Of a stretch of 7,624 nucleotides of DNA, positions 5,399 through 7,624 are shown one piece after another. The notes below the pieces were generated by a model. That model was not told where the DNA came from and made no database searches. It saw only the letters and a program-made list of their open reading frames with translations. Positions within the stretch are counted from its first letter, which is position 1. Every line of letters begins with the position of its first letter. The translations under genes and the position numbers were made by a program. The DNA is from an uncultured Dialister sp. (GTDB taxonomy: Bacteria > Bacillota > Negativicutes > Veillonellales > Dialisteraceae): the NCBI GenBank assembly GCA_900759415.1, contig CAAEVC010000085.1, forward strand, positions 1 to 7,624, read 5' to 3'.

Positions 5399-6565
5399 AT
5401 GGCAGACAGTAGGGATTACTATGATATACTTGGCGTTGACAGAAACGCCACAGAAAGTGATATCAAAAGAGCATATAGAAGACTTGCCCGCAAGTACCAT
5501 CCGGACCTGAACAAGGACAATCCGAAGGAAGCAGAAGAAAAGTTTAAGGCAGTCAATGAAGCCTACCATGTGCTTTCCGATGCAGACAAGAGAGCCCAGT
5601 ATGACCAGCTTGGTCATGATGCTTTCCGTCAGGCATCCCAGGGCGGTGGTGCCGGCGGATTCGGCGGATTCCAGGGCGGCTTCAACGGCCAGGGCTTCAA
5701 CTTTGGCGGTTTTGACATGGGGGATATATTCGACATGTTCACCGGAGGAAGCCGCAGAAGCAGCAATGGCCCGGAACAGGGCGCGGACCTCCGGTATGAC
5801 ATGACCATCACCCTGAAAGAAGCTTTCACAGGCGTCAGGAAGAAATTCACTGTAACCAAGAACGAAGTCTGTGACCACTGCCATGGAGACGGCGCAGAAC
5901 CAGGTTCTTCTGTAGAGACCTGTCCTGCCTGCCATGGCACAGGCCAGCAGCGCATCGTCCGGAATGGCCCCTTTGGACAGATGGTCAATATCGTCACCTG
6001 TCAGGAATGCGGCGGCACTGGCAAACTGATTAAAAATAAATGCAGCAAATGCCATGGTACCGGTACCACAAGAGCAACCAAGACTCTGGAAGTCAATATT
6101 CCTGCCGGTGCAGACAGCGGCGTACGCATGAGAATCTCCGGCGAAGGTGAACCAGGGAAACGGGGCGGCCCAAAAGGCGACCTTTACGTATACATCTACG
6201 TCAAGGAGGATCCGGATTTCGAAAGATCCGGCGACGACCTTTACAAGATGGTAAGGATTTCCTATCCGGTAGCTGCTTTAGGTTCTACTATCAAGGTCAA
6301 GACCATCGACAAAGAAGTAGAACTTAAGATTCCTGCAGGTACGCAGAACGGCACCCGCTTCCGTATTTCCGGAGAGGGCATGCCTCACCTTCAGTCCACC
6401 CGCAAGGGCGACCTTTACGTAGAAGTGACGGTTATCGTTCCTAAGAAACTGAACGAAGAACAGAAGAATGCACTTCTTCACTATGCCAATGAAATGGGAG
6501 AAGACTGTTCCCAGTATAAAGGAAAGAGCTCTTTCCTCGATAAAATCATTGACAAGTTCAAATAA
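5399..6565 (+). CDS. dnaJ: Co-chaperone DnaJ (Hsp40, type I)
   Basis: DnaJ (388 aa) binds unfolded proteins and stimulates DnaK ATP hydrolysis. The J domain (5-70) contains RDYYDILGV and the catalytic HPD (34-36). A Gly/Phe-rich stretch (81-117) includes GDIFDMF. Four CxxCxGxG zinc modules follow: C158/C161, C175/C178, C201/C204 and C215/C218, binding two zinc ions in the known fold. The C-terminal substrate-binding domains contain [13 protein letters not shown] and [12 protein letters not shown]. Length is normal. The start at ATG 5399 matches family starts, but the nearest SD-like AAGGA (5378-5382) is 16 nt away, so initiation looks weak or coupled to dnaK, whose stop is 19 nt upstream. It is the last gene of the operon. 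The prmA gene that often follows dnaJ in Bacillota is absent. Confidence 0.98.
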   Translation: MADSRDYYDILGVDRNATESDIKRAYRRLARKYHPDLNKDNPKEAEEKFKAVNEAYHVLSDADKRAQYDQLGHDAFRQASQGGGAGGFGGFQGGFNGQGFNFGGFDMGDIFDMFTGGSRRSSNGPEQGADLRYDMTITLKEAFTGVRKKFTVTKNEVCDHCHGDGAEPGSSVETCPACHGTGQQRIVRNGPFGQMVNIVTCQECGGTGKLIKNKCSKCHGTGTTRATKTLEVNIPAGADSGVRMRISGEGEPGKRGGPKGDLYVYIYVKEDPDFERSGDDLYKMVRISYPVAALGSTIKVKTIDKEVELKIPAGTQNGTRFRISGEGMPHLQSTRKGDLYVEVTVIVPKKLNEEQKNALLHYANEMGEDCSQYKGKSSFLDKIIDKFK

Positions 6566-6570
6566 AAAAG

Positions 6571-6609
6571 AGGATGTAACAAAATGGATTTATCCTTTTG
6601 TTACATCCT
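6571..6609 (+). terminator. Strong, probably bidirectional terminator after dnaJ
   Basis: AGGATGTAACAAAA (6571-6584) pairs perfectly with TTTTGTTACATCCT (6596-6609). The loop itself pairs as GGAT (6586-6589) / ATCC (6592-6595), so the hairpin is almost continuous. T6609-T6614 gives a T-run on the plus strand, starting six bases after the dnaJ stop. The A-run at 6564-6569 gives a T-run on the minus strand, so the same hairpin can end the convergent methyltransferase transcript, whose stop lies 61 nt away. Confidence 0.95.
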
Positions 6610-6648
6610 TTTTTATTTAAAAATCAACCTGAGATACTCTCGTGGAAG

Positions 6649-6660
6649 GGGAGTACTCCC
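6649..6660. repeat. 12-bp perfect palindrome between convergent genes
   Basis: GGGAGTACTCCC is a perfect palindrome 10 nt beyond the methyltransferase stop codon. A shorter inverted repeat, GAGA-tac-TCTC, sits at 6631-6641. Neither has a following T-run, so they are not classical terminators. They could protect the 3' end of the methyltransferase mRNA or be a protein-binding site; nothing here decides. Confidence 0.4.
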
Positions 6661-6670
6661 TATGTTCAGA

Positions 6671-7450
6671 TTATTCTTTTATACCAATAAGAAGGATCCA
6701 GCGCTGCATGAAATACAAAGCCCCATCCTTCATGAATGGTTTGAATCCTGTCTCTCCCTTGCCTTCCAGTTCCCTCTCGAGAGCACTGCGGATTTCACTG
6801 GCTTTTTCCCCTGGCGTTCTGGTCAGGGCCAGCCATGCATCAAGGGAAACAGGGATAGGAGTCCGTTCCTCCATAGTCAGACGGAAGCCATATCTCTCAT
6901 ATAGTGTTTTGAACTCCTCAAGACTTCTGTTCTTTACATGAGAAGGATCCCGAAGGATTTCCAGCCTGTCTTCTTCTTCCCGAAGATTTTCCGGCGCGGC
7001 CTCCATATCGATGACCGCCAGTTTGCCGCTTTTTTTCAGTACCCTTACCATTTCTTCAAATGGTTTTTCCATAGCTGCAAAATGGTGGAATGCAAGGCGG
7101 GAAATGACTACATCAAAACTTTCATCCGCAAAGGGCATTTCCTCCACAAGGCCTATTTTGAAATCCATATTGGAAAGCCCTTTTTTCGACGCTTCCTCCC
7201 TGCCCACAGCCAGCATGGCTTCAGTAGCATCCAGGCAGGTCACATGCCCTGCAAAAGGAGCAATAGAGCGTCCATTGGCACAGGTACCGCTAGCCGCATC
7301 CAGCACCATCTCATCGCCTTTTAAAGACAGAGCAGTCACCGTATGGGATAAATAGTCCTGTTTGGAAAAATTCATATTTCCAGACTCGAAATTCTTAGCC
7401 TGCAGAGTAAAAGATTCTCTAATCCTGCGAAGGGTTTCATTATCTGCCAT
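6671..7450 (-). CDS. Class I SAM-dependent methyltransferase, substrate unknown
   Basis: Probable cytoplasmic S-adenosylmethionine-dependent methyltransferase (259 aa) of the UbiE/YcgJ-like, Methyltransf_11 type. Residues 48-60 hold motif I as MVLDAASGTCANG, in place of the usual D-x-G-x-G-x-G. The acidic end of the second strand is Asp74 in TCLDATEAML. Later motifs are VEEMPFADESFDVVISRLAFHHF (102-124) and EEMVRVLKKSGKLAVIDME (132-150). The C-terminal 100 residues vary between families and probably set substrate choice; I do not recognise them. The start ATG has AAAGGAG (complement of 7458-7464) at 7-nt spacing. It stands alone, convergent with dnaJ, with its own promoter and shared terminator. 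It is not PrmA. A small-molecule methyltransferase is the best guess. Confidence 0.85.
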   Translation of the reverse strand: MADNETLRRIRESFTLQAKNFESGNMNFSKQDYLSHTVTALSLKGDEMVLDAASGTCANGRSIAPFAGHVTCLDATEAMLAVGREEASKKGLSNMDFKIGLVEEMPFADESFDVVISRLAFHHFAAMEKPFEEMVRVLKKSGKLAVIDMEAAPENLREEEDRLEILRDPSHVKNRSLEEFKTLYERYGFRLTMEERTPIPVSLDAWLALTRTPGEKASEIRSALERELEGKGETGFKPFMKDGALYFMQRWILLIGIKE

Positions 7451-7492
7451 GATTAATCTCCTTTATAAAAGATGATTCATACTACTGCCCCT

Positions 7493-7501
7493 ATTATATC
7501 A
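7493..7501 (-). promoter_or_regulatory. Extended -10 promoter of the methyltransferase gene
   Basis: On the minus strand this reads TGATATAAT, a perfect extended -10 element (TGn-TATAAT). No good -35 is found 17 nt upstream. Transcription would start near 7486, leaving a short leader of about 35 nt with a strong SD just before the ATG. Confidence 0.65.
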
Positions 7502-7548
7502 TCAGCACGCAGCCTGAGTAGACCATAGGTGAGGGGAGAAGGATAATA

Positions 7549-7586
7549 AAAAAGACAGATACCCGATAATGGGTATCTGTCTTTTT
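7549..7586 (-). terminator. Bidirectional intrinsic terminator
   Basis: A 16-bp perfect stem, 7549-7564 (core GACAGATACCC) against 7571-7586, has the 6-nt loop GATAAT. The minus strand has a run of six T (complement of 7548-7553) and the plus strand five T (7582-7586), so it can work both ways. The longer T-run and a possible stop codon at 7588-7590 suggest it mainly ends a minus-strand gene lying to the right of the window. It insulates that gene from the methyltransferase promoter. Confidence 0.9.
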
Positions 7587-7587
7587 G

Positions 7588-7624
7588 TCATAGTCCGTAA
7601 TATCTGCGGATTATTTGGAGTACA
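7588..7624 (-). CDS. Possible C-terminal end of a minus-strand gene (partial)
   Basis: On the minus strand one frame stays open from the window edge to a TGA at 7588-7590, giving the tail VLQIIRRYYGL. The stop lies one base before the terminator stem, the expected position for the end of a gene. Only 11 residues are visible, so neither the gene nor a family can be identified, and a chance open frame over 37 bases is quite possible. Confidence 0.3.
   Translation of the reverse strand, partial: VLQIIRRYYGL

Noticed and set aside
5183..6055. 290-codon minus-strand frame opposite the dnaK end and dnaJ
   Set aside because: It spans two real genes on the other strand, and its Ala/Val/Pro-rich repeats mirror the CAG repeats and zinc modules. 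It is a shadow.

Overview
This is an ordinary housekeeping window from a low-to-mid GC Bacillota-type genome. It holds two complete plus-strand operons, one convergent minus-strand gene, and fragments of neighbouring regions at both edges. Three things point to Bacillota. The heat-shock genes are in the order hrcA-grpE-dnaK-dnaJ behind a perfect CIRCE operator. DnaK lacks the N-terminal insert seen in proteobacterial DnaK. Shine-Dalgarno (SD) sequences are strong. The moderate GC content and general protein character suggest a Negativicutes lineage (Dialister/Megasphaera/Veillonella-like), but this is an impression from the sequences, not a demonstrated placement.

Layout. Bases 1-228 are a non-coding leader with a sigma-A-like promoter at 121-149, a possible divergent promoter at 31-39, and a hairpin-rich rpsF 5' UTR. 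The UTR could pair with the rpsF SD and is a candidate S6:S18 autoregulatory leader. Bases 229-1290 are the rpsF-ssb-rpsR operon (ribosomal protein S6, single-stranded DNA-binding protein, ribosomal protein S18), closed by an intrinsic terminator at 1302-1346. Bases 1347-1664 are a spacer with no convincing gene. Bases 1665-6565 are the heat-shock operon hrcA-grpE-dnaK-dnaJ. It has a TTGACA promoter, a perfect CIRCE inverted repeat, a 1-nt hrcA/grpE overlap, and a strong terminator at 6571-6609 that should also work on the opposite strand. Bases 6671-7450 (minus strand) encode a class I SAM-dependent methyltransferase of unknown substrate with its own extended -10 promoter. A bidirectional terminator lies at 7549-7586, and a possible C-terminal scrap of another minus-strand gene reaches the right edge.

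How it works together. HrcA should bind CIRCE just downstream of its own promoter and repress all four heat-shock genes. GrpE, DnaK and DnaJ form the Hsp70 folding cycle: DnaJ delivers substrate and stimulates ATP hydrolysis, and GrpE exchanges the nucleotide. The S6/S18 pair binds together in the 30S platform, which fits a shared autoregulatory leader.

I found no sign of a previously undescribed system. There is no mobile element, CRISPR array, defence gene, tRNA or rRNA. The points most worth checking are the rpsF leader, the weak translation signal of dnaJ with a hairpin in the end of dnaK, the unusual motif I of the methyltransferase, and the 318-nt spacer before the heat-shock promoter.
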